Positions 55,101 to 64,000 of a stretch of 64,000 nt of DNA are shown in pieces. The position numbers and the translations under genes were made by a program. Numbering within the stretch: position 1 is the first letter of the stretch; each line of letters begins with the position of its first letter. The notes under the pieces are model-generated. The model was given only the letters and a program-made list of their open reading frames with translations, made no database searches and was not told where the DNA came from. This stretch comes from Isoetes taiwanensis. Taxonomy: Eukaryota; Streptophyta; Lycopodiopsida; Isoetales; Isoetaceae. The stretch lies in contig JAJEKV010000002.1 of assembly GCA_021234155.1 (NCBI GenBank), forward strand, positions 36,621,107-36,685,106, given 5' to 3'.

Positions 55101-57646
55101 CAATTTCACCTGTGATTCTTTTCTTCAGTCATTGGATGCGCGACACGTAGCGATGGATCTATGGCCCCCATGACTTCAAGTTGCACAATTGATCCTGTGG
55201 CTTGAATTCCGGCGAGTCAGCCAGATCTCCGCGCTGTCGTGCATCTTCAAACCTTACGCCGGAATTCAAGCTGCAGGGCCATTCCTGTATACTTAAAATA
55301 TCAGTATCTTAACATTGCAAGATGCGAAATGAACACCATGTCCCTTGAAGGATACCTTTATTTTGCTAAAAAAAATTCCTATTTTGATGGGATTAAAAAC
55401 CATTGTACAAATTTAGAAAGCATTGTATCATATCAATGATTTCTAGATGTGATAAACTTATACCATTTAGTCCAATCTGATAACATCATGGGCAGGAGGC
55501 CTATGGAAGATGGTATCTAGCAAACAACCACATCAAGAAGGAGAGCAACCCTTCTAGTTGTTCCAAGGGACATCAGTCTGGTACAAAAAGCCATTGGTAC
55601 ACCGCATCTTCACTGAGAATTCAATATTTATTTATTTATTTATTTTTATTTTTTTTGGGGGTTCGAATTTTTATATTTTATACATATGAAAAAGAGTACA
55701 ATGTTTCATGCATATAGAGAATTACTATAGGAGTAATCTCAACATCTTCATTCTCTACATGAAGAAACTTATTAATTGCTCTAGAAGTCTAGTAGACATG
55801 AAGCTCATAACTTGCTCTTGCAGCTGATATCATAGAATAGTCCATAAGATCCATCCACATCGTATCCAGATTATAGAAGATGATTCAAAGTAGCCGGAAG
55901 GCCCTGGAAATAATGACTCTTATCTTGAAGAATATGCAAATGGCCTGAACCACTAGAATAGAAGAAATCTTGTTCCATGCAAGGTGCAGATTCATATCTG
56001 TATGAGAATAGCCAAATAGAATGAAATTCAGGCATATCAGTCCCTGATTCAGTACACGGCACAAACATCGCAGTATTTAAGAAAATCATATCCAATGGAT
56101 TAGTGTCAAGGTGAATTTGGCGTCAGTACCAAATTACATTCAAGCTTAAACTTGAATGGTTTTTTCAAGCATAGCGAGTCTTGAAAAATGCAACCAAGGT
56201 GCTAATAAATTTCAAATATTCACCAATCTGTCATACAACCTAGTAGCTCGATCACTTTCAAAATAAACAAGTAACTCAGGACTAACCTTGCAAATCCTTA
56301 GACATAAAGTATCTTCCTGATTCATCAATTGCTAAAATCTGAATCTTCCTGCTAGCAAAAAAGAGTGGAAGGAAAGGAAGGGCCATAAATAAAATTCCTT
56401 CCACAGAGCAGATTGTGATATTCCCTATTAGAATGGGATGCAAATGATAATCTTTACCCGCCTTGCAGTCGTTCTTTGCCTTATAGGTCGGCATCCATCC
56501 AGATGGATCTACCATTTTGACATGTCTGTTTGAAAAGACAAAGGGCAAAAGCACCAAGAATACTCCTACGCTCATACCTTGTTAGAGGGTAATTGCTACA
56601 AGTCTGTCGCCGAAAAGTAAAAAATTGCATCACTTCAACAGATTTTTTTTCTGGCTTCTGATCAGGTCAATCCTATCTGGCCCTGCTAGCCTAAAAAGAA
56701 AGAGATGGCATTTTCAATCCTACCGCTGTGGCAGTCGGCAAAGAGCAGGGCGGCTACTACCCTAGCTGGCCAAGAACAGCGCTAGCGCTAGTGCCAAGAT
56801 GCCCATCGTTCCCATTAAGAATTCAATTTTCATTGAGTCCATGTTGGAGACAACATGGCATCGATTACACCATTGTGCATGTTGCTACTTGGGCGACAAG
56901 GAATTTTGCTAAGACCTCACCCATGCCATGAACGTTGGATAGAGCTTTATAGGGAGAAGATTCTACTGGCATGCGCATGCTACTAGACCGAGTAGGATTA
57001 TGACTTCTATTAAAGACGCGATGAGATGGAAAAGAAATGAAGAATTTGTTAAACAAGAGAGAAAGTCCCATAAACCCCATGGACGATGAGGTATATAACC
57101 ACAACTAAATTGAACAGCCTTAATTTTCTAATTACAGGTTTTACATTAATTCGTCCATTTTGCATCATAAGAAATGAAACCCTTTCTTTCATACTTACTG
57201 GACGATTCAAGCCAATGTAGCAGAAGCAAAATATGAAGTTATTATTCTAGTGGTCGTTTGATTTGTTGATGCAATGGACGTTCTATCTTTTGAATAGAAA
57301 TAAGCCGCGTTTATTCAAGTTCAGAGCTTAGCTCTTAAGTTTTATAACCAAACTGAGCACTTCTCAAGATGCCAGCATCATGAAGATATTCCTCCAGATG
57401 TTTATGTTTTTTGTGCAGTTGCATCCACATTGTCAAAATACTCAACCGAACAAATAGAACATATTCTTTAATGGCCCATTCCTCAATTACTACAGAACAA
57501 CAGCTAAAGCTATTTCCGAATCATATCAGTAGATTTTAACAGAATATCTCGACGCTACATTCTGAGGGAGAACCGCCCATGCTGAGATTTGGTGGAATCT
57601 CGCAAATAAAGTTAAAGAATTTCTGGTTTCTAGCGAAATTCGAGAA
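52158..57646. other. decayed sequence between the copia element and the tRNA gene
   Basis: No convincing gene. A TGGTATCAGA match on the minus strand at about 53001-53011 may be the primer site of a decayed LTR element. A minus-strand frame at 56575-56282 (MVDPSGWMPTYKAKNDCKAG, two hydrophobic stretches, then a GTTAGT donor after CAAG) looks exon-like but is not recognised. An inverted repeat lies at 55200-55271. Confidence 0.4.
55200..55271. repeat. inverted repeat, 15-bp arms, 42-base loop
   Basis: GCTTGAATTCCGGCG (55200-55214) and CGCCGGAATTCAAGC (55257-55271) are exact complements. Pairing continues outward with two mismatches (CTGTG against CTGCA in complement). No coding frame covers it. 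Confidence 0.85.
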
Positions 57647-57719
57647 GCTCCCGTGGCCTAATGGATAAGGCGTCTGACTTCTAATCAGAAGATTGTGGGT
57701 TCGAGTCCCACCGGGAGTG
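57647..57719 (+). tRNA. tRNA-Arg (anticodon UCU)
   Basis: 73 bases fold as a full cloverleaf: acceptor GCTCCCG with CGGGAGT (one G-T pair), D arm GGCCTAATGGATAAGGC, anticodon stem TCTGA/TCAGA with loop CTTCTAA (anticodon TCT in DNA), T arm GTGGGTTCGAGTCCCAC. No intron, and CCA is not encoded, as in nuclear genes. A TTTT run at 57726-57729 is the expected RNA polymerase III terminator. A- and B-box sequences are intact, so it is probably active. Confidence 0.96.
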
Positions 57720-60544
57720 CTCTTGTTTTATGTTTTTTAGGTTTTTGCTTCCCAAGAGTTTCTCGTGCTCTTGTTTTATGTTCTTTAGCTTTTCATTACC
57801 ATGCGGTATGTTTTGGAACCATCGATAAGTTACAACAGGCATATAGAAAGTGAGCGTGAGAGATTACTATCGCCATCATATAAAAAACAATATCATAGTG
57901 AAAACCCAGCAACTATAAAATAGAATACATTCATGGATTCGGTGAAAGCACAAAATATTGGACTAATTTGAGTTGCTTTGCTCATCCTCATTTCCAAGGT
58001 TCTTTTGGGAAAAATTTAGCATTAAATAAATAACCTTCCTTCCTTTTATTTAGCATGACCTATTATTAGCATGCAGTATCCTAAGCCTGCAGGGAGTCTT
58101 GGATCACACTTTTCCTTATAAAATGTTGATGGATTCAAAATGCCCATGACAAATCTCAAATAAAAGTCTTCATCGGAACATAAAATAAAAGAAATCGATG
58201 AATGCCTTCTGCTTTAGGAATTTTTGTGGGATTTCAAACTAAATGTAGCCTATTGCTGGGCCGAAAATTCCACCTTGTAATAGCCAGTTCTTGAGTTGAT
58301 CATGAATGTTCGCAGCATAATCCACATTAGCAAAGCAAACATCCGGGATATGGTAAGAGATTGAAGAAAGAAGACTCTGGATGGGTTCCTGAGGTATCCT
58401 AGAGTCTGCACAATGGCCTGCTAAGAAATTAGCCCGATGACAAAGCTGCAAAGACCAATTTGAGTTGTGTATAAACCATCAAATGCATTAAGTTCCTCAT
58501 ATGTAAAGGCGACGTAGCTTTACTCAAAGAATTGATGCTATTGCTGAAGTGAAGAGATCCATCAAGGCGACTGTTCCAAAGCTGTCAACAAGCTTGGGTT
58601 GAGATGATGAGGCGGCAGCCGGCAAGATCAAGTCATTCACATACAATGTTATGGACATCCAGTCTCTGGCATCTTCATAATGCAGATGTCTCCCTTCTTG
58701 TCATTCTAGAGTATATCAACGCCCCAATGCCCAAAGACTTCTGTAACATAGCCCTGAAGGTTGATGCATGGCTCCATTTTCTGATGTCATTAGCTTGCCA
58801 TGGCCAACACAACCCTGATTGGCTGTATGGCTCTGCATTTTGTTCTGTTCATTTTATTGAATTTGTACACTAAGATTAAGGTGGTCAAGAAGATCGGATG
58901 TTAATTCCACATGAACAACAGCCAATGGCACTGCCTGCATAGTTAGCTAAATCATCTATAGCTGTCCCTATGTCTCTGGGTATTCAGCCTATATTCCAAG
59001 TTGTTTGGAGTTGAGGTTTTCCTATGAGCTTAATAGATCATCCAGTAATGGCAGCTTTGAGCAATTCAGAAAATGACAGCAATGGAAGTTCTTACCGATC
59101 GGATCGAGCAAATTTCGATCAAGAGGCAGGAACACTGGATTAATCCCCAAAGGGTTGGAGGCAATGCTGCAAACTGAGACAAGTAGAACATGGAGGGCGG
59201 AAGGACCCAAAACCTCCAGGGGTATGCTTTGACCTGTGTTATGGCCATGATGAGCCCAAAGTGTTCTAAGAAGCTAGGCAGTATTCATGAGCATGACTTT
59301 GGGAGGAACCCATGAAAGGGGAATTCACCGATCTGTTTTATTCTCTAACATCACTTATGTTAAGAATAAGCTTCGGCCTCTAGTGAATCTCTACAAGAAG
59401 GCTTGTAAAGGCTGGATAGCATCAAAATATGGATCCTTTCAGAAATGGCTTCCTTGAAACCAGTTCATCCTAGTCAACCTTGTCAGTGAAGTGTGATTTG
59501 CATGTCCAAGCTTCCTATGTCTATTTTGGTATTGTCAGCGAAAAATGCCTGAGCTCTCCGTTTCATCATGCCAAACTGTATGCCTACCCGCAAGTGGTTT
59601 TCTGTATTGTCTCTTCCCAAAACCTATGCTGAGGTCCGAGCTTGGACACTATGCAGATTTTCCTGTAGCCCAAGCATGTCAAAATATAGCTGAGACAATC
59701 CCAAGCACCCTGCTACTCAATATGTGCATTGTATGACGAAATTTACACCTTATCCAGTGGAGAACACTTTCATACACTAATGTATGTACCTTAGGTAGTT
59801 GCATTTATGGACTAGTATTTGGAGAAAGAGAAAGCACCAGGAAGGAAGTAGTTCTCCTGTGCTTTCTCTGTTGTATCGTGTGCTACATATTCAGTATTTT
59901 TGTTACAGCATGAGAGACAATTCACCGTGATTCATAGATTGAGTTACGGAGTGGATGGGGAGGAAATTTGGAGATAGAGAATATTATGTAAAGATAAAGA
60001 TCGCTTGTGGCCTATACTTCATCAAGGTGAGAGGCTCTATCCAGGAAAGGACAATAACTAGTTTGTGCAGCAGTTGGGAAGGCCCCACCAGCAAAATAGG
60101 GTAACAGTGAAGAATGTAAGGAAGAGATGGCAAAGCGGGAACGGTTAAACTAACAAGGTAGAAATTGGATTTCAGAAAGGCCAGCAATAATGTCTCAACC
60201 AGCTTTGATTTTCCATATCATCAACCTTTAGACCTTGCTCTTTCCAGGAACTTCCTCAGTGACATTCGATTTTCCTTTCCTTCCACTTGTTCTTGCACAT
60301 GGATTTTCTGTTCATATTATAGCCTGCAAACCATTTTGCATTATACATATGCCACTGCCACAAGAAAGTTATGACCAAAACTAGAAAGGTAAACTGCCAA
60401 TAAATACAACGTTGTCTGGAATATAAACTGACTGTAATTCCATATGTTTTGATGATCCTAATTGAATTGATAAACCTAGGTCATTTCTTGTAAGGGACCA
60501 GCTTTAGCATTGGTAACAATTCTGCATAACAGGCTTCAGCACTT
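57720..60544. other. intergenic sequence, tRNA to PPR gene
   Basis: Moderately AT-rich with short frames only (at most 89 codons). I recognise no gene, repeat or transposon end. Confidence 0.45.
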
Positions 60545-62638
60545 TCAACATCTTCCGTGTTTAACATTAGCATATATGTTTGACATCAATATGTAGCCAG
60601 CAACACACTGCGAGTCTAGATTAATGATTTTATAAAAGCACTGTCTCCCCAAATTCAGATTGCCATACGTTTTGCATGAACTTAGCAAGGAAATCCATCC
60701 ATATATGTTTGGCTGCTGGATAGACTGAAGTAAACCTTGCGCTTCTTTCAAGCATCCAGCATTGCCCAAAAGATCGACAACACAATTGTAGAGCAGAATA
60801 TCAGGCATAATGCCATATACTTCCCTCATACGTAAATATTGCCAACGGCCTTCCTCAACAAGGCCTGCATGACTGCAAGCCATAAGTATGCCAATGAATG
60901 TAACACGATCTGGTTGTACGCCACTATTCTCCATATCTTCAACACAATCCAAAGCCAGTCTTGCTTCGCCTTGTTGGGCATATCCTGCAATCATAACATT
61001 CCAGGAGACCAAATCTCGACTGAGCAGTTTGTCAAAAACTCTACGCGCTGCTTCCAAAGCTCCACATTTTGCATACATATCAACAAGGCTGCATTGAATA
61101 GATTCATCATTGCCAAGCCCACTTCCAATAATCTGGCTCAGGATAATCCTTCCTTGTTCTATAGCTCCTACACTACCACAAGCCCTCAGGATGCTCAAGA
61201 ACGTAATTTTGTTTGGCAAAATGCCTTGATATTGCATCTTCTCAAACCATTCAAGTGCATAAACACATTCCCCAGACAGAGAATACCCGGCAATAATTGC
61301 AGTCCAGGATACTATTCCTGGGTCAATGCCAGTTAGTTTCATACCATGGAAACATTCTACAGCCAACGCTGTATCACCATGATGGGCATATCCTGCAATC
61401 ATGGTAGACCAAGATACAATATCTCTATGTAGTAAATTGTCAAGGACATCGTGGGCCTCCTCCAAGTGTCCGGATTTTGCATACATATCAATGAGGGCAT
61501 TTCCGACAAGAGTATCTGCTTGAAGACTATAATTTATTATTTGGTTGTGAATTAACCTGCCATATTCTATGGCCTGAATACTCCCACATGCTTTCATAAT
61601 GTTCAAATATGTAACTTTAGTTGGTTTAATTCCTTCATGTTCCATTTTTTTATAGCATTCCAGGGCAAGACGGCCCTCAGAATTGTTAACATATCCTATA
61701 ATCATTGTATTCCACGACACGACATCACGCTTTCGCAATTTGTAAAAGACTTCTTCTGCCATTGCCAAGCTTCCACATTTTGCATACATATTCATAAGAG
61801 CATTACCAATAACATCATCTGATTGTAGCCCAATACTAATGATGTGCTTGTGAATCAACCTTCCATGTTCTAGTGTAGCAAAATCACTACAAGCTTTCAT
61901 AACGTTCAGAAATGTAACTTTGTCTGGACGGATTCCTTCATCTTGCATTAAGTGGAAATATTCCAGGGCAGTATTGGCCTTACCATGTTGACCATATGCT
62001 GCAATCATTGCATTCCAAGATATCACATCCCTACATGGTAAATTGACAAAGATATTATATGCCTCCTCCAATCTTCCACATTTTGCATACATATCAATGA
62101 GTGCATTCCTCAACACAATATCAGAACTAACCTCGCTGTTAACAATTTGGTCATGTATGAACCGCCCATGCTCATGGGCAGATGATGTTATACAGGCTTT
62201 TAAGACAGCAATATACACAAACTTATCTTTTTTTGCAGTCAATTTGAAGTATAAATCAAATGCAGTGGTACCTTCTCCAAGGGTAGCATGGGCGGAAATG
62301 ATTGCGCTCCAAGTGTAAACACTTGGTTGCAAAACTTGCTCAAATGCTTTATCAGCCTCAAGCAAGCCTCCAGAAGATGCAAACAAACGGATGAGATGGT
62401 CACCCAGAACTGCAACCGAATTGAGGCCACTTTTAACCATGAGAGATTGCACACATCTGGCACACTTTATATCCTTTGTTCTGCCACATCCTTGCAAAAG
62501 GAAATAAGCACTACTTTCAGATATAGCAGCACCACTTCTCTCTATTATATGTAATGCCTCGTCCAGACGGTTCTTCTGAGTTAATTCTCTTAATTCCTGG
62601 GCAAGACTGTGGATAATACAAAATCTATCTGTAAACAA
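60545..62638 (-). CDS. PLS-class pentatricopeptide-repeat protein without DYW domain
   Basis: 697 codons, one exon. PPR proteins bind organellar RNA, one repeat per base, and PLS members usually take part in C-to-U editing. About fifteen repeats are visible from residue about 45, for example LIDMYAKCGRLEEAYNIF, DVISWNAMIAAYGQHGKANT, GIRPDKVTFLNVMKACSDF, LVDMYAKCGALEAARRVF. One repeat junction is fused (HGMKLTGIDPGIVSWTAI), as if two repeats recombined with loss of the part between. An E1-like segment (IYGWISLLSSCKTYGNLNLG, then YILMSNIYA) follows, and the protein ends at NVKHGRC, just where E2 and DYW would start. No editing deaminase is encoded, so it would need a partner, or may be a truncated paralogue. 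I chose MFTDRF because the frame opens there; targeting to an organelle is likely but not shown. Confidence 0.93.
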   Translation of the reverse strand: MFTDRFCIIHSLAQELRELTQKNRLDEALHIIERSGAAISESSAYFLLQGCGRTKDIKCARCVQSLMVKSGLNSVAVLGDHLIRLFASSGGLLEADKAFEQVLQPSVYTWSAIISAHATLGEGTTAFDLYFKLTAKKDKFVYIAVLKACITSSAHEHGRFIHDQIVNSEVSSDIVLRNALIDMYAKCGRLEEAYNIFVNLPCRDVISWNAMIAAYGQHGKANTALEYFHLMQDEGIRPDKVTFLNVMKACSDFATLEHGRLIHKHIISIGLQSDDVIGNALMNMYAKCGSLAMAEEVFYKLRKRDVVSWNTMIIGYVNNSEGRLALECYKKMEHEGIKPTKVTYLNIMKACGSIQAIEYGRLIHNQIINYSLQADTLVGNALIDMYAKSGHLEEAHDVLDNLLHRDIVSWSTMIAGYAHHGDTALAVECFHGMKLTGIDPGIVSWTAIIAGYSLSGECVYALEWFEKMQYQGILPNKITFLSILRACGSVGAIEQGRIILSQIIGSGLGNDESIQCSLVDMYAKCGALEAARRVFDKLLSRDLVSWNVMIAGYAQQGEARLALDCVEDMENSGVQPDRVTFIGILMACSHAGLVEEGRWQYLRMREVYGIMPDILLYNCVVDLLGNAGCLKEAQGLLQSIQQPNIYGWISLLSSCKTYGNLNLGRQCFYKIINLDSQCVAGYILMSNIYANVKHGRC

Positions 62639-63473
62639 TTGAGGAAATAATGGAGAATATAGTTTGGGATTACTCTACCTGCTGACTTGCCCTTGAATTC
62701 CTAAAACAACCGGGCCATCTTTGGATGTCGCATACTTGGGATGCTGTAAATTGTAACTTCCTTCAATTGAGGCCTTTGGTAAACATGATGCCTGGAGCAT
62801 GTCTACAAGTTTCTACTGCCAGAATTCTTCAATGGGGTTCAAATACGTCCAAGTATATGCCCTTGGGTGCTGGAATATTGGTTATGGAAGATATACTTGC
62901 TGGATTTTTGTTGGTAGCCAGGCTTCTACGCAACGTTCTCTATCTATTTAGCTATCTATTATCTCTACAAGAAATTTATAGCGGAGTAGTTCCAACCCTG
63001 TGAAGTTGGAGGTTTGGAATAAGTTCCACGTCGTGTTAGTTGGAGGTCTGCAATATGTTCCATGTCGTGTTATCTGCAAATGAATGTAGCACATCAACCC
63101 TAAGAACATAAATTTGCTAAATTAACATAGATAGCATTATAGACGAAGTTTGTGCAATGCACATCGTATACACATCAACTCCTGTCCTTTAATATCATTG
63201 ATCGCTAGATGTTTGTGATTTTATAGCACTTATTACAATTCTAGTCGTCTTCTACTCATTGTTTATGATAATGTTCGAAACATGCATTTTTGAACCCGCA
63301 CCATTGCCTTGTGTTTCTCTGCCCCTAAGATAGATGGATGCTATGATCGATGACCATGAGATTCCCACTATTAAACCGCAATGGATTCTTATTTGCTCCT
63401 TATTTTTGAGCCATCTGGTGATAGCCAGTGGGTTTGTTCACATCTGTGGATGGTCCATGGCTTGTTATTGTGA
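62639..63473. other. 5' flank of the PPR gene
   Basis: No gene seen. A near-repeat (GTTGGAGGT...TGGAATAAGTTCCACGTCGTGTTA and GTTGGAGGTCTGCAATATG...) lies at 63005-63080, and an in-frame-looking 92-codon stretch (62725-63003) has no recognisable domain. Confidence 0.4.
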
Positions 63474-64000
63474 CGTTCCATGTAAGTATACGATATACGT
63501 ATACATAACCTGACATGTCACCAAGGTATTGGGAATCATTAGGGATTAACTTAAGAGGGATTATTGACATTAAACTAACTTAAGTACACTAACTAATGGT
63601 ATTAGTAGTTAGAATGTGCCACTTGGCCTCACTCGATTGGCCAAAGGCAGGTTGCCATCTTTGGGTGCAAATTGAGCTCCCCATCCTAATTCTACCCAAA
63701 TTCGAGTTTGGGAAGAGCAGAGGAAGGAGGAAGTTGTTACAACTAAGCTAACCTCCTGGCAAGTCGGGGTCGACCAAGTCGGAGACAACTCGCCCATCAA
63801 ACTCCTTCATAAACTCTGGGTATTGCTTCTCCAAATCCTGCTTCAATACCATGTCGCGTCTTAGCATGCTGACCAAACCCTAAGAGTGCGATAAGGAGCG
63901 CGACGGATTCTTCTCCTCTTGGGCTGAACTCCTTGTGGAGAACTACCATCTGCCCCTGGCTAAGGACCGGGAGATAGTACACGAGGTGACTTATCCACTC
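63474..64000 (+). repeat. LTR-like terminus, cut by right window edge
   Basis: Begins TGTGACGTTCC, the same 11 bases as the LTRs at 10670 and 27812, followed by a palindromic GTATACGATATACGTATAC. Beyond that it does not match those LTRs. On the minus strand, frames near 63730-63870 (QDLEKQYPEFMKEFDGRVV) look like part of a coding region. It may be a related LTR family or a chance match of the terminal motif. Confidence 0.35.

Noticed and set aside
63474-64000. Third copy of the 1.64-kb LTR
   Set aside because: Only the first 11 bases match; the following sequence is different, so it is kept only as an LTR-like terminus with low confidence.

Overview
The window looks like nuclear DNA of a land plant with a large, repeat-rich genome. 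The evidence is GT-AG introns, a PLS-class pentatricopeptide-repeat (PPR) gene, a nuclear-type tRNA-Arg, Ty3/gypsy and Ty1/copia elements, Helitron ends, a tRNA-derived SINE and a LINE remnant. The style of the PPR protein and the density of transposons suggest a fern or fern-like plant; this is an inference, and no marker fixes the species.

0-6.2 kb: a minus-strand Ty3/gypsy element (gag, protease, start of reverse transcriptase, probable 5' LTR) that runs off the left edge; then a tRNA-derived SINE with a long (ATCT)n tail; then a 5'-truncated minus-strand LINE remnant ending in poly(A). 6.2-8.4 kb: a minus-strand intron-containing pseudogene coding for a region that resembles a permuted beta-class DNA methyltransferase, joined to a plant-type NIF/FCP1-like phosphatase domain. 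8.8-12.9 kb: a plus-strand gene with coiled coil and a RING-H2-like finger; a 1.64 kb solo LTR with a perfect CTTCA target duplication sits in one of its short introns. 14.4-17.9 kb: a minus-strand, multi-exon DDE-type transposase gene of a family I can place only loosely.

10.67-19.51 kb and 27.81-38.84 kb are two copies of the same segment. They hold the LTR, the last exon of the RING gene, the transposase and a Helitron 3' end. Between them lies 8.3 kb that reads as the internal part of the LTR element, ending in a polypurine tract directly before the second LTR. The right copy also carries a 2,057 bp insertion flanked by a 139 bp direct repeat. The arrangement is a tandem duplication in which the left retroelement has collapsed to a solo LTR, or else two haplotypes placed in series by the assembler.

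38.8-46.6 kb: a second Helitron 3' end, a 1.55 kb nearly pure pyrimidine tract, and a minus-strand broken gene (first exon at 45.3 kb) with a ParB/DGQHR-like domain. Its introns carry the same 13-base palindrome family found in the intron of the methyltransferase-like gene. Bacterial and phage proteins often join ParB-like and N4/N6 methyltransferase domains, so these two loci may be remnants of one undescribed eukaryotic gene or mobile-element family. 46.6-52.2 kb: a young but broken Ty1/copia element, inserted beside a gene fragment. 52.2-57.6 kb: decayed sequence. 57.6 kb: tRNA-Arg(UCU). 60.5-62.6 kb: the PPR gene, the only long, clearly intact cellular reading frame. The last 0.5 kb begins with an LTR-like terminus.

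Most coding sequence here belongs to mobile elements or is broken. The PPR gene, the tRNA and possibly the RING-like gene are the candidates for working cellular genes.
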